The position numbers were made by a program, and so were the translations under genes. A stretch of 64,000 bases of DNA, taken from the NCBI RefSeq assembly GCF_020177375.1, contig NZ_JAIWHV010000010.1, positions 1 to 64,000 on the forward strand, read 5' to 3'. The first letter of the stretch is position 1, and the number at the start of each line of letters is the position of its first letter. The DNA comes from Saliphagus infecundisoli. GTDB lineage: Archaea > Halobacteriota > Halobacteria > Halobacteriales > Natrialbaceae. This document shows positions 53,396-62,461 of this stretch, one piece after another. Below the pieces are notes generated by a model, which was given only the letters and a program-made list of their open reading frames with translations, did not search any database and had not been told where the DNA came from.

Positions 53396-54022
53396 ATGAA
53401 TACCGATACCTCGCGCGATCGCGGCATTCTGAGTCCCGCCGATCGTGCCTACCTGCTCGGCGAACGGGAGATGAGCCACGACCAGTCGGCGCGCAACGCC
53501 GAGGCGCGGATCCGCCGGCGGATACGGGACGCGATCCTCGACTTCGACCTCCTCCTCCATACCCTGCCCGCGAAGGACCGCCGGCAGGTGTTCGACGAGG
53601 TCGCGACCGACCCCGAACTGCTGGACGGACTGCGGGCGATGGTCGCGTTCACCTACGTCGGCACCAAAGAGCAGGGCCTCGACTTCGAGGACGTGCTCGT
53701 CCCCGCGGTCAGAAACTCCGAGGAGGCCTACGCCGCCAAACGGTTCGACGCCACCGCCGACGTCGAGGTCACGTTTTCGGTCGAAACCAGCGTCAAAGAA
53801 AACATCCGGGAGGTCGCTGCCAGTCTCCAGGCCGGCGAGCCCGTCACCCCCGGCGCGCTGTTCTCGCTGGTCATGCAGGGAGAGTACGACCCCGCGGACC
53901 ACGACGAGATCACGCTCGTCGGCACCGAGGGGGTCGACGACCAGTTCCTCGCCCGGCTCGCGGAGTACCTCGAGGCCGACCTCGAGCGGGTGAGCGACTC
54001 GCGGGCCGTCCTGGGGCGGTGA
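53396..54022 (+). CDS. conserved haloarchaeal protein, unknown function
   Basis: The protein has 208 residues from the ATG at 53396 (MNTDTSRDRGILSPADRAYL). The N-terminal half, with SRDRGILSPADRAYLLGE and ARIRRRIRDAILDFDLLL, is a domain found in many haloarchaeal proteins. The C-terminal half is acidic alpha/beta (VEVTFSVETSVKENIREVAA). There is no membrane segment. A DNA-binding role has been suggested for similar proteins because of the basic helix ARIRRRIR, but I cannot confirm it. It is divergent from the RND transporter. Confidence 0.7.
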   Translation: MNTDTSRDRGILSPADRAYLLGEREMSHDQSARNAEARIRRRIRDAILDFDLLLHTLPAKDRRQVFDEVATDPELLDGLRAMVAFTYVGTKEQGLDFEDVLVPAVRNSEEAYAAKRFDATADVEVTFSVETSVKENIREVAASLQAGEPVTPGALFSLVMQGEYDPADHDEITLVGTEGVDDQFLARLAEYLEADLERVSDSRAVLGR

Positions 54023-54269
54023 CGGCGGCGACGCGAAAAAGCTAACACGGCGGTCCGCCCAGTAGGAGTATGGACGAGCCCGTCGCGATCGGCGCGAACG
54101 GTCACACCACCGTCTTCGTAGGGGCCCCGTAGCCCCACCTCTTCACCGCGATTCGACGGATGTATTGTCGCCGACCGGAACCAGCCACACAACGACCAGT
54201 ATCACCGATGTACGAGAAACCGTTCCCGACGACACGACAGAACCGACGCCCGCCGCGGGCGGTGAGAGC
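54023..54269 (+). other. valS upstream region with a 20-codon ORF
   Basis: This 247-nt gap holds ATG at 54070 preceded by AGGAG at 54063-54067, opening a 20-codon frame (MDEPVAIGANGHTTVFVGAP) that stops at a GC-rich GGGGCCCCGTAGCCCC stretch. It could be a leader peptide or chance. No further gene is visible. Confidence 0.3.
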
Positions 54270-56924
54270 ATGAGCATGGACGACCCCGAACACGAGGACG
54301 CTCGCGAAGCCGCTCTCGAGGGCGAGTACAACCCGACCGAAGTCGAGGCGAAGTGGCAAGAGCGGTGGGTCGAAGCCGAGACGTACGCCTACGAGGGCGC
54401 AGCCGACCCGAACACGGCGTACGCGATCGACACCCCGCCACCGACGGTCTCGGGGAGCCTGCACATGGGCCACCTCTACGGTCACACGCTCCAGGACTTC
54501 GCCGCCCGATTCCAGCGGATGGCAAACGGCGAGGTCCTCTTTCCGTTCGGCTACGACGACAACGGGATCGCCTCCGAGCGGCTGACCGAGGAGGACCTCG
54601 ATATCCGCCACCAGGAGTACGAACGCCGGGAGTTCCAGCGGCTCTGCCGGGAGGTCTGCGCCGAGTACGAAGCGGAGTTCACCGAGCAGATGCAGGGACT
54701 GGGGACCTCGATCGACTGGAGCCACACCTACAAGACGATCGAGCCCCGCGTCCAGCGGATCTCACAGCTCTCCTTTCTGGACCTCTACGAGAAGGGCCGG
54801 GAGTACCGAAAGAACGCGCCTGCGATCTGGTGTCCAGAGTGCGAGACGGCGATCTCCCAGGTCGAGACCGAGGACGACGAGCGCGACGCCCATTTCAACG
54901 ACATTGCGTTCGAACTCACGGGAAACGCGCCCCGCGAGGAGTTCGTCATCTCGACGACCCGACCGGAGCTGATTCCGGCCTGCGTCTCGGTTTTCATCCA
55001 CCCCGACGACGACGCAAACCAGGATCTCATCGGCGAAACCGCACGGGTCCCGATCTTCGGCCACGAGGTCCCGATCATCGCCGATGACCGCGTGGACACG
55101 GAGAAAGGGTCGGGCGTCGTGATGTGCTGTACGTTCGGGGACCGAAACGACATCGAGTGGTACCATGCTCACGACCTCCCCTTGCGGGTGGCGATCGACG
55201 AGACCGCGACGATGACCGACCTCGCGGGCGACTACGAGGGTCTGAGTACGGCGGAGGCGAGAACGGAGATCGTCGAGGACCTCGAGAGCGAGGGCCACCT
55301 CCGCGACCGCCGCGAGATCGTCCACGCGGTCGGCGTCCACGAACGGTGTGACACACCCGTCGAGTACCGCGTCTCGAAGCAGTGGTACATCGAGATCCTC
55401 GATCACAAGCAGGAGTACCTCGATGCAGGTGCCGAAATGGAGTGGTACCCCGAGAAGATGTTCTCTCGGTACCGCCACTGGATCGAGGGCCTCGAGTGGG
55501 ACTGGCTGATCTCGCGCCAGCGCGACTCGGGGATTCCGTTCCCGGTGTGGTACTGTACCGACTGCGACCATCCGGTGATGGCCGAGCGCGAGGACCTCCC
55601 GGTCGATCCGCTCTCGGACGAGCCGCCCGTCGATGCCTGTCCGAAGTGCGGGGGCGAGAGCTTCGAGCCCGAGGAGGACGTCTTCGACACTTGGGCGACC
55701 TCCTCGCTGACGCCGCTGATCAACGCGGGCTGGGACTGGGACGAGGAGAGTGGAGAGTTCCGAATGGAGCATCCTGAACTCTACCCGTTCGATCTCCGTC
55801 CGCAGGGCCACGACATCATTTCGTTCTGGCTCTTTCACACCATCGTCAAGTGCTACGAACACACCGGGGAGGTCCCCTTCGACGCGACGATGATCAACGG
55901 CCACGTCTTAGACGAGAATCGAGAGAAGATGTCGAAGTCGGAGGGCAACGTCGTCGATCCCGCCGAGGTCATGGACGAGTACCCCATCGACGCGATCCGC
56001 TTCTGGGCGGCGAGCGCCGCCGTCGGCGACGACTTCCCCTACCAGGACCAGGACATCGTCGCCGGCGAGAAGCTCATTCGGAAGCTCTGGAACGCCTCGA
56101 AACTGGTCGACGACTTAGCGCCCGCCGATCCCGACGAGCCCGAGGAACTGGAGGCGATCGACCGCTGGCTACTGGCCGAACTCGACGCCGCCGTCGCGGA
56201 CCTGACCGACCACCTCGAGAGCTACGAGTTCGCGAAGGCCCGAAACCGTCTCAGAACGTTCTTCTGGAACACGTTCTGTGACGACTACCTCGAGATCGCC
56301 AAAACGCGCGAGGACAGTGCCTCGACGGGCTACGCGCTCCGGCGAGCCCACCGCACGTTCCTGACGCTGTGGGCGCCCTTCCTCCCCCACGTCACCGAGG
56401 AGATCTGGCAGGCGCTGTACGCCTCCGAGGGCGAGCTCGCGGAGACCAGCCTCCACACCGGAAAGTGGCCCAGCCCCCAGGGATACGACGCGGATCTCGC
56501 GGCCGGCGAGACGGCGATGGAGGTCGTCTCCGCGCTCCGGCGCTACAAGTCCGAGCGCCAGCTTCCACTGAACGCCGACCTCGAACGGGTCGCGGTCTAC
56601 GGCCCGATCGAAGGCTTCGAGGGCGTGATCCGGGACGTGATGCACGTTAGCGAACTCGAGGCGCTCGAGGATCCACCGGAGATCACGACCGAGGTCGCCG
56701 CGATCGACCTCGACTACTCGAAGGTCGGCCCCGAGTACGGCTCGAAGGTCGGCGAGATCGACGCCGGGATCGAGAGCGGGGAGTACGAGGTTCGCGATGG
56801 GACCCTCCGGGTCGCCGGCGAGGAACTCGGTTCCGAACTGTTCGAGGTCGAACGCGAGCGGACCTACTCGGGCGACGGCGAGATGGTCGAGACCGAGTCG
56901 GCGGTCGTCGTCGTCTCGGAGTAG
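54270..56924 (+). CDS. valS: valyl-tRNA synthetase
   Basis: The 884-residue class Ia synthetase charges tRNA-Val. I choose the ATG at 54270 (MSMDDPEHEDAREAALEGEY); the open frame runs about 35 codons further upstream, and an ATG at 54276 is also possible. The HIGH-type motif is GSLHMGHLYGH (about residue 65) and the KMSKS loop is REKMSKSEGNVVD (about 552). Between them are the editing domain (VISTTRPELIPACVSVFIHP) and a zinc-binding CPECET. The C-terminal anticodon-binding domain has LWAPFLPHVTEEIWQALYA. It is the archaeal type with a short C-terminus. Confidence 0.95.
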   Translation: MSMDDPEHEDAREAALEGEYNPTEVEAKWQERWVEAETYAYEGAADPNTAYAIDTPPPTVSGSLHMGHLYGHTLQDFAARFQRMANGEVLFPFGYDDNGIASERLTEEDLDIRHQEYERREFQRLCREVCAEYEAEFTEQMQGLGTSIDWSHTYKTIEPRVQRISQLSFLDLYEKGREYRKNAPAIWCPECETAISQVETEDDERDAHFNDIAFELTGNAPREEFVISTTRPELIPACVSVFIHPDDDANQDLIGETARVPIFGHEVPIIADDRVDTEKGSGVVMCCTFGDRNDIEWYHAHDLPLRVAIDETATMTDLAGDYEGLSTAEARTEIVEDLESEGHLRDRREIVHAVGVHERCDTPVEYRVSKQWYIEILDHKQEYLDAGAEMEWYPEKMFSRYRHWIEGLEWDWLISRQRDSGIPFPVWYCTDCDHPVMAEREDLPVDPLSDEPPVDACPKCGGESFEPEEDVFDTWATSSLTPLINAGWDWDEESGEFRMEHPELYPFDLRPQGHDIISFWLFHTIVKCYEHTGEVPFDATMINGHVLDENREKMSKSEGNVVDPAEVMDEYPIDAIRFWAASAAVGDDFPYQDQDIVAGEKLIRKLWNASKLVDDLAPADPDEPEELEAIDRWLLAELDAAVADLTDHLESYEFAKARNRLRTFFWNTFCDDYLEIAKTREDSASTGYALRRAHRTFLTLWAPFLPHVTEEIWQALYASEGELAETSLHTGKWPSPQGYDADLAAGETAMEVVSALRRYKSERQLPLNADLERVAVYGPIEGFEGVIRDVMHVSELEALEDPPEITTEVAAIDLDYSKVGPEYGSKVGEIDAGIESGEYEVRDGTLRVAGEELGSELFEVERERTYSGDGEMVETESAVVVVSE

Positions 56925-57860
56925 CTACGGGCCGTCACCGCGACAGCCGTCCGTGAGGGGGAGTCCGGCGAGTTGGGCGGCCGCGAGCAACACCCGCGCG
57001 TTCTCCAGGCCGCTCTCCAAGGCCTCAAGCCGGCGGCCGTGATCAGCGACCGGCACCAGCCGGGCGGTCGTTCCAGAGGGGTCGATCTCGAGGACGGTGT
57101 AGGAAGCGGGGTAGGGCCCGAGCGCGGGCAGGGTAAACTCCCGGACGCCGCGGGTCCGAGTCACGGACGGAAAGTGGACGTGGCCGGTACAGACGAGCGG
57201 GTCGCCTGGAGCGTCCCGGAGGACGGAGACGAGCGTGTCGGCGTTCTCGAACACCGGCGAGGCCGCATCGACGGGGAACGCCTCGGCGGCCTCGAAGAGA
57301 AACGACCGGCTCCCGGGGAGGTTGTGGTGGACGGCGACGAGCGGATCCTCGATATCCGAGAGGCGATCGGCGAGCCAGTCGAGGGTCGATTCCGAGAGCC
57401 GGCCCGAATAGGAGTCGGTCAGCGAGCCGGGCGTCGAGGCGTTCGAGCTCAGTCCGACGAGATCGACGCCGCCGATCCGCTCGTGGAAGGGGAGCGATCC
57501 GGGCGTGTACCGGCGTTCGAACTCGCCCAGCGAGAGCTTCGGCTCCGATTCCCCGGCAAAGAGGTCGTGGTTGCCGGGGACCGCGAGGAGGGGGGGCTCG
57601 ATGTCGGCGAGCAGGCGATCCAGGGCCTCGTACTCCTCGCGGGCCCCGCTCTGGACGAGGTCGCCGACGAAGACGACGGCATCGAGGTCGGCGCCGTTTA
57701 TCGACTCGACGGCGCGCTCGAGGCGCTCGGCGGTCCGGTGGGAGACCCGCCAGGTGCCGGTCGCCGACGTCGAGAGGTGGAGGTCGGCAAGCAGGGCGAT
57801 GCGCGTTCTCGAGTCGGCGGTCGGACGGTCGAACCGCCCGAGCAGGGGACCGGAACCCAT
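56925..57860 (-). CDS. calcineurin-like metallophosphoesterase
   Basis: The protein has 311 residues from the ATG at 57860 (MGSGPLLGRFDRPTADSRTR); the frame is open further upstream. All five metallophosphoesterase motifs are visible: LLADLHLS, FVGDLVQSG, VPGNHDLF, VAVHHNLPG and CTGHVHFPS. It is close to Icc/CpdA-type phosphodiesterases in layout, but haloarchaeal members have no proven substrate. Its stop abuts the valS stop exactly (56924/56925). It is divergent from the methionine synthase operon. Confidence 0.88.
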   Translation of the reverse strand: MGSGPLLGRFDRPTADSRTRIALLADLHLSTSATGTWRVSHRTAERLERAVESINGADLDAVVFVGDLVQSGAREEYEALDRLLADIEPPLLAVPGNHDLFAGESEPKLSLGEFERRYTPGSLPFHERIGGVDLVGLSSNASTPGSLTDSYSGRLSESTLDWLADRLSDIEDPLVAVHHNLPGSRSFLFEAAEAFPVDAASPVFENADTLVSVLRDAPGDPLVCTGHVHFPSVTRTRGVREFTLPALGPYPASYTVLEIDPSGTTARLVPVADHGRRLEALESGLENARVLLAAAQLAGLPLTDGCRGDGP

Positions 57861-58002
57861 TACTGGAGACCGACCTGCCGCCGGAACGTAATACTGCCGG
57901 CCGTCCCCGTCCGAACGCCGACCGTTCCCCGTGTGTGTAATTACCGTGGCGTATTCGCGGACATGGTAAATATTAAGCGTCGGCATAGCCTACTCGACCG
58001 CG

Positions 58003-59004
58003 ATGACCGACTACGTCTCGACCACGCCGGGGTTGTTCCCGCTCCCCGACTGGGCGAAAGAGGATCTCTCGGACCTGAAGGGCCACCAGAAGGGTGACCT
58101 GATCGGCGGCGACGAGGACGGTGAGATCGCCGCGGCCTACGAGGAGGCCCGCGGCGAGGTGATCGACCGCCAGCGCGAGGCCGGCATCGACCGGATCGCC
58201 GAAGGCCAACTGCGGTGGGACGACATGCTCGCCCATCCCCTCGCGGTCCACGACGCAGTCGAGACCCGCGGGATCGTCCGCTACTACGACAACAACAACT
58301 TCTACCGCGAGCCCGTCGTCTCCGGCGATCTCGACTTTTCGGGCGACGTCGCGAGCGAACTCGAGGCCGCGAGCGACCGCGTCGAGGAGGGCCTCCAGGC
58401 GGTGCTTCCGGGACCGTACTCGCTCGCGGACCTCGCGACCGACGAGCACTACGGCGACGAGGCGGAGTTCCTCGCCGCGATCGCCGACTTCCTCGCGGGC
58501 GAGGCCGAGGCGTTCCCCGACCACGAGACGCTGTTCCTGCTCGAGCCCTCGCTCGTCGAGTCCCCGCCGGAAGACGGCGAGGACGAGCGCGCCAGCGAGG
58601 CGATCGACGAGGTCGCCAGCGCGACGGATTCGGAGGTCGTCGTCCAGCCCTACTGGGGCGCCCTAGAGGAGAAGGTCTACGCCCACCTGCTCGATGCCGA
58701 CGTCGACGCCGTCGGCTTCGACTTCGTCTCCGACCGGGAGGACAACGTCTACAACCTTCAGGAGTACGGCGCGCCCGGCTCGATCTCGCTCGGGCTCGCC
58801 GACGGCCAGAACACGCTCGTCGAGGAGCCCGAGACGATCCGCGAGCGCGTCGAGTGGATCGACGACCAGCTCCCCGTCTCGGCGTTCGAGACGGTCTATC
58901 TCACGACGAACACGGAGACGTTCTACCTGCCGTACGCGAAGTTCGAGGCGAAACTCGAGGCGCTCGGGGAGGCCGCGGAGCTCGCGGAGGTGAAAGCCGC
59001 ATGA
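58003..59004 (+). CDS. MetE-like methionine synthase, N-terminal-type subunit
   Basis: The 333-residue TIM-barrel protein of the UROD/MetE superfamily starts MTDYVSTTPGLFPLPDWAKE. Family traits are RIAEGQLRWDDMLAHPL, VLPGPYSLADLATDEHYGD, SEVVVQPYWGAL and AVGFDFVSDREDN. It lacks the zinc-ligand cysteines of catalytic MetE, so it probably supplies a substrate- or partner-binding half. It overlaps the catalytic gene by 4 nt (ATGA). A TATA-like TAAATATT lies about 32 nt before the ATG. Split MetE pairs like this are usual in haloarchaea. Confidence 0.87.
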   Translation: MTDYVSTTPGLFPLPDWAKEDLSDLKGHQKGDLIGGDEDGEIAAAYEEARGEVIDRQREAGIDRIAEGQLRWDDMLAHPLAVHDAVETRGIVRYYDNNNFYREPVVSGDLDFSGDVASELEAASDRVEEGLQAVLPGPYSLADLATDEHYGDEAEFLAAIADFLAGEAEAFPDHETLFLLEPSLVESPPEDGEDERASEAIDEVASATDSEVVVQPYWGALEEKVYAHLLDADVDAVGFDFVSDREDNVYNLQEYGAPGSISLGLADGQNTLVEEPETIRERVEWIDDQLPVSAFETVYLTTNTETFYLPYAKFEAKLEALGEAAELAEVKAA

Positions 59005-60071
59005 CCAACGAGAACCGAGACCAGTTCCGACCCGAGGATCACCCGAACGACCACTTCCTGCTTACGACGGTCGTCGGGAGCTATCCCAAGCCCAAGTGGC
59101 TGAATCGTGCGAAGGAACTCTACGAGGACGACGACCACGAGTTCGACGACGAGGACTGGAACGAGGCCACTGACGACGCCGCACGCCTGATCACGGCCGA
59201 ACACGAGCGGGCGGGCCTGGACGTCGTCGTCGACGGCGAGATGCGCCGGACGGAGATGGTCGAGTTCTTCGCCCACCGGATCGAGGGCTACGAGTTCAAC
59301 GGCCCCGTGAAGGTCTGGGGACACAACTACTTCGACAAGCCGAGCGTGGTGTCGGAAGTCGAGTACGACGAGTCCTGGCTCGTAGACGAGTACGAGTTCA
59401 CCGCCGGAGCCGCGACCCGCCCGGTGAAAGTACCCATTACCGGCCCGTACACGCTCGCGAACTGGTCCTTTAACGAGGCCTACAGCGACGAGGAGGCCCT
59501 CGCCTACGATCTGGCCGACCTCGTCAACGAGGAGATCGAGAAGTTGGTCGAGGCCGGCGCGCGCTACGTCCAGATCGACGAGCCCGCGCTCGCGACGACC
59601 CCCGACGACCACGCCATCGTCGGCGAGTGTCTCGAGCGGATCGTCGACGGCCTCCCCGAGGACGTTCGGGTCGGTCTGCACGTCTGTTATGGCGACTACT
59701 CCCGGATCTACCCCGAGATCCTCGAGTTTCCCGTCCAGGAGTTCGACCTCGAACTCGCCAACGGCGACTACGAGCAGTTGGACGTCTTCAAAGACCCCGA
59801 GTTCACGAAGGACCTCGCGCTCGGCGTCACCGACGCCCACGTCGCCGAGGTCGAGTCCGTCGAGGAGATCGAGGCAAACATCAGGAAGGGTCTCGAGGTC
59901 GTCCCGCCCGAACAGCTGGTGATCTCGCCGGACTGTGGCGTGAAGCTCCTCCCCCGAGAAGTGGCCTACGAGAAGATGGCGAACATGGTCGAAGCCGCCA
60001 GAAACGTCGAGGAAGACCTCGACGCGGGCGAGATCGATCTCGGCGAGCGGGCGACGCCGGCCGACGACTGA
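59001..60071 (+). CDS. MetE-like methionine synthase, catalytic C-terminal-type subunit
   Basis: The 356-residue subunit starts at the ATG at 59001, inside the stop of the previous gene. It holds TTVVGSYPKPKWL at the N-terminus, then VDGEMRRTEMVEFFA, ITGPYTLANWS and YVQIDEPAL. The zinc-ligand positions are present: HVCYGDYS (His and Cys) and ISPDCGVK (Cys). It transfers a methyl group to homocysteine. Haloarchaeal enzymes are shorter than the 750-residue bacterial MetE, and the methyl donor (folate or a corrinoid/other carrier) is not settled by sequence. Confidence 0.92.
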   Translation: MTNENRDQFRPEDHPNDHFLLTTVVGSYPKPKWLNRAKELYEDDDHEFDDEDWNEATDDAARLITAEHERAGLDVVVDGEMRRTEMVEFFAHRIEGYEFNGPVKVWGHNYFDKPSVVSEVEYDESWLVDEYEFTAGAATRPVKVPITGPYTLANWSFNEAYSDEEALAYDLADLVNEEIEKLVEAGARYVQIDEPALATTPDDHAIVGECLERIVDGLPEDVRVGLHVCYGDYSRIYPEILEFPVQEFDLELANGDYEQLDVFKDPEFTKDLALGVTDAHVAEVESVEEIEANIRKGLEVVPPEQLVISPDCGVKLLPREVAYEKMANMVEAARNVEEDLDAGEIDLGERATPADD

Positions 60072-60159
60072 TCTGTCCCGCCGGCGGTCGCGGACAACGG
60101 GACCGGCCGCGATGGACCGAGGCGCTTTTGACCGGTCCGGACCGAGGGGAGGAAGAACC

Positions 60160-60846
60160 GTGTTGTCGGTCGAACTCCACGTCCACTCGTCGCTCTCCTA
60201 TGACGGCCGGGATCCCGTCAAGCTCATCCTCGAACAGGCCGAAGCCGTCGGGCTCGACGCGATCGCCGTCACCGACCACGACGAGATCGCGGCGAGTCGC
60301 GAGGCCGCCGCCCGCGCGCCCGACTACGGGCTGGTCGGGATCCCGGGGATGGAAATCTCGAGCAAGGCGGGCCACGTCCTCGGGCTCGGAATCGAGGAGC
60401 CGGTCCCCCCGGGGCTCTCGTATGCGACGACCGTAGAGCGGATCCACGAGGCCGGCGGGATCGCGGTCGTCCCCCATCCCTTCCAAGAGTCACGCCATGG
60501 CGTGATGGCCCGGATCACCCGCGACGAGCTGGCGGAGGCGGACGCGATCGAGGTCTACAACTCCAGGCTGCTGACCGGGCGGGCGAACCGCCAGGCCGAA
60601 CGCTTCGCCCGCGAGTACGGCCTGCCGATGACCGCCGGCAGCGACGCCCACGTGAGCGAGATGGTCGGCCAGGCGGTGACCCGCGTCGGGAGCGACGACC
60701 GCGAGAGCGGTGCGATCCTCGAGGCGATCGCCGAGGGGAAGACCTCCGTCGAGGGCAAACGGACGCCCTGGCGGATCAGCTTCCGGCAGGCCGCCGGCGG
60801 CGTCAAACGCCGGGTGCGAAGCCGGCTGGCCGAGCTCTCGCGATGA
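60160..60846 (+). CDS. PHP-domain phosphoesterase
   Basis: The protein has 228 residues from the GTG at 60160, chosen because of the AGGGGAGGA Shine-Dalgarno-like stretch just upstream; an ATG at 60112 would add 16 residues. The PHP metal motifs are complete: ELHVHSSLSYDG, AVTDHDEIAAS, GMEISS, VVPHPFQ and GSDAHVSEM. Such stand-alone PHP proteins hydrolyse phosphate esters, for example 3',5'-nucleotide bisphosphates or histidinol phosphate. The exact substrate is unknown. It overlaps the asparagine-synthase-like gene by 4 nt, so the two are coupled. Confidence 0.87.
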   Translation: MLSVELHVHSSLSYDGRDPVKLILEQAEAVGLDAIAVTDHDEIAASREAAARAPDYGLVGIPGMEISSKAGHVLGLGIEEPVPPGLSYATTVERIHEAGGIAVVPHPFQESRHGVMARITRDELAEADAIEVYNSRLLTGRANRQAERFAREYGLPMTAGSDAHVSEMVGQAVTRVGSDDRESGAILEAIAEGKTSVEGKRTPWRISFRQAAGGVKRRVRSRLAELSR

Positions 60847-61985
60847 CCGCGGGCGGACCGACGGAGCTTCGCGGCGGCGTCCTTCCTCGTATCCCCGGCC
60901 CTGACAGCGTCCGGGAGGCCCTCGACCGGACGGACCCCCTTCCCGGCACCGGCGGCTTCGCCGGATCGTTCGACGGCCGTCTCGTCAGGGACGTCCTCGG
61001 CCGGCGCCCCCTCTACACCGACGGCGAGGACTGGGCGTTCTCGCCGGCCGACCTCGACGACCCAACCCTCTTTCCGGCCGGAACGATCGACGACGACGGG
61101 GGCCGGGAGCAGGTATGGGAGCTTCCCGTTCCCGACCCCGAGAGCGACCACGACCCGGCGCTCGAGGCCGTCGATCGTGCGCTCGCCGAAAGCGTCGCGG
61201 ACGTCCCAGCGGAGGGGACTGCTGTGGCGTTCTCGGGCGGGGTGGATTCGGCCCTGCTCGCCGCCTTCCTGGACGTCCCTCTCTACGTCGCCGGCTTTCC
61301 GGGGAGCCACGACATCGAGGCGGCGCGCTCGGCCGCCGCTGCGATGGGCCGCGAGGGGGAGCTGACGGTCGTCGAACTCACACACGGAGCGGTCGAGCGC
61401 GCGCTCCCGAAACTCGTCCCCGCCATCGACCGGGCGAACGCGATGGATCTCGGGATCGCCCTTCCCCTCTATCTGACCGCAGAGCGCGCTCGAGAGGAGG
61501 GCCACGACCGGCTCGCTCTCGGCCAGGGCGCCGACGAACTGTTCGGGGGCTACGAGAAGGTCGCGACCCTCGATGGACGTGTGGAGGCGACGACCGTCCG
61601 AGGGGCCGTCCGCGAGCAGGTCCTGGGGCTTCCCGACGAGCTTCCCCGGGACGTCCTCGCCGTCGAGGCCGCCGGCGTCCGCCCCGTTGCCCCCTACCTC
61701 CACGATCGGGTGATCGGGGCGGCCCTCCGACTGCCCCCGGAACTGCTGGTCGAGGGTGGGGGGGACGGGCGACGGAAGATCGCCTTCCGGCGGGTCGCCT
61801 CCCGATACCTTCCTGGGGAGGTCGCCGACAGGCCGAAGAAGGCCCTCCAGTACGGCAGCGACGCCGACCGGGAGTTAGATCGGATCGCCCGACGAGCGGG
61901 GTACAAGCGCCGGATCGGGAACCACGTCGAGGCGTTTGTCCGGGCGCGACTCCGCGACGACGGGGCGACGGAGGCCGACGAGTAG
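60843..61985 (+). CDS. asparagine-synthase-like PP-loop protein, glutaminase domain reduced
   Basis: The 380-residue protein keeps the synthetase half of asparagine synthase B, with the PP-loop FSGGVDSALLA (residues 130-140), LALGQGADELFGGYEKV and the C-terminal RYLPGEVADRPKKALQYGS. The N-terminal about 110 residues retain only a trace of the class II glutaminase domain (SFDGRLVRDVLGRRPLYTDG). The catalytic N-terminal cysteine is gone, so it cannot take ammonia from glutamine itself. It may use free ammonia or adenylate another substrate. Cotranscription with the PHP phosphoesterase is likely. Confidence 0.82.
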   Translation: MTAGGPTELRGGVLPRIPGPDSVREALDRTDPLPGTGGFAGSFDGRLVRDVLGRRPLYTDGEDWAFSPADLDDPTLFPAGTIDDDGGREQVWELPVPDPESDHDPALEAVDRALAESVADVPAEGTAVAFSGGVDSALLAAFLDVPLYVAGFPGSHDIEAARSAAAAMGREGELTVVELTHGAVERALPKLVPAIDRANAMDLGIALPLYLTAERAREEGHDRLALGQGADELFGGYEKVATLDGRVEATTVRGAVREQVLGLPDELPRDVLAVEAAGVRPVAPYLHDRVIGAALRLPPELLVEGGGDGRRKIAFRRVASRYLPGEVADRPKKALQYGSDADRELDRIARRAGYKRRIGNHVEAFVRARLRDDGATEADE

Positions 61986-62109
61986 CGAGGAAAGCCGACG
62001 TTCCGGGGACGGGAGGGCGGTCGAAACCGGGTGAAACGGTCGACTCTCCGGAACCGCGTTCGGATACGCCCACTATAACCAAGTCCGATTCGGTGGTCGG
62101 TCGCCCTGC

Positions 62110-62403
62110 ATGGCGAGCAAACAACGGCTCCAGGAGGAATCCGAATCCAGGTATAGAGAGATGGGCGGCGAGGAGATGGTCGGTCCCGCGTTCCTCGCGT
62201 CGGTCGCATCGGTCGGGCTCTCGTGGTACTACTTCTTCGTTCGCGGCGACCGCGAGCGGGGGCTGTTCGTCGGGCTCTGGCCGCCGACGATCCTCGCCTT
62301 CGCGAGCTACATGAACCAGCGGCGGATGCGCCGCCAGCTCGAGGCGATCACGAACCCCGGAACGAAGATCAAAGACGCCATAGAGGGCGTAATGAAGAGC
62401 TGA
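62110..62403 (+). CDS. small haloarchaeal membrane protein
   Basis: The 97-residue protein (MASKQRLQEESESRYREMGG) has two hydrophobic helices at about 26-43 and 52-68, a short basic loop between them (RGDRERG) and an amphipathic C-terminal helix ending GTKIKDAIEGVMKS. A TATA-like CTATAA sits about 33 nt before the start (62073-62078). It resembles other haloarchaeal proteins of unknown function; I recognise no motif. Confidence 0.7.
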   Translation: MASKQRLQEESESRYREMGGEEMVGPAFLASVASVGLSWYYFFVRGDRERGLFVGLWPPTILAFASYMNQRRMRRQLEAITNPGTKIKDAIEGVMKS

Positions 62404-62430
62404 GTCGGCCGATCACGGGCCCCGTCAGTC

Positions 62431-62438
62431 TTAAATAC
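62431..62438 (+). promoter_or_regulatory. TATA box for the RHH protein gene
   Basis: TTAAATAC lies about 27 nt before the ATG at 62462, the leaderless spacing. Confidence 0.6.
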
Positions 62439-62461
62439 CCCCTCGCCGAAAGCCGAATCGG

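Noticed and set aside
57861-58002. riboswitch before the methionine synthase operon
   Set aside because: The gap holds a normal archaeal promoter (TAAATATT about 32 nt before the ATG) and a short GTAATTAC palindrome, but no aptamer-like fold that I recognise.
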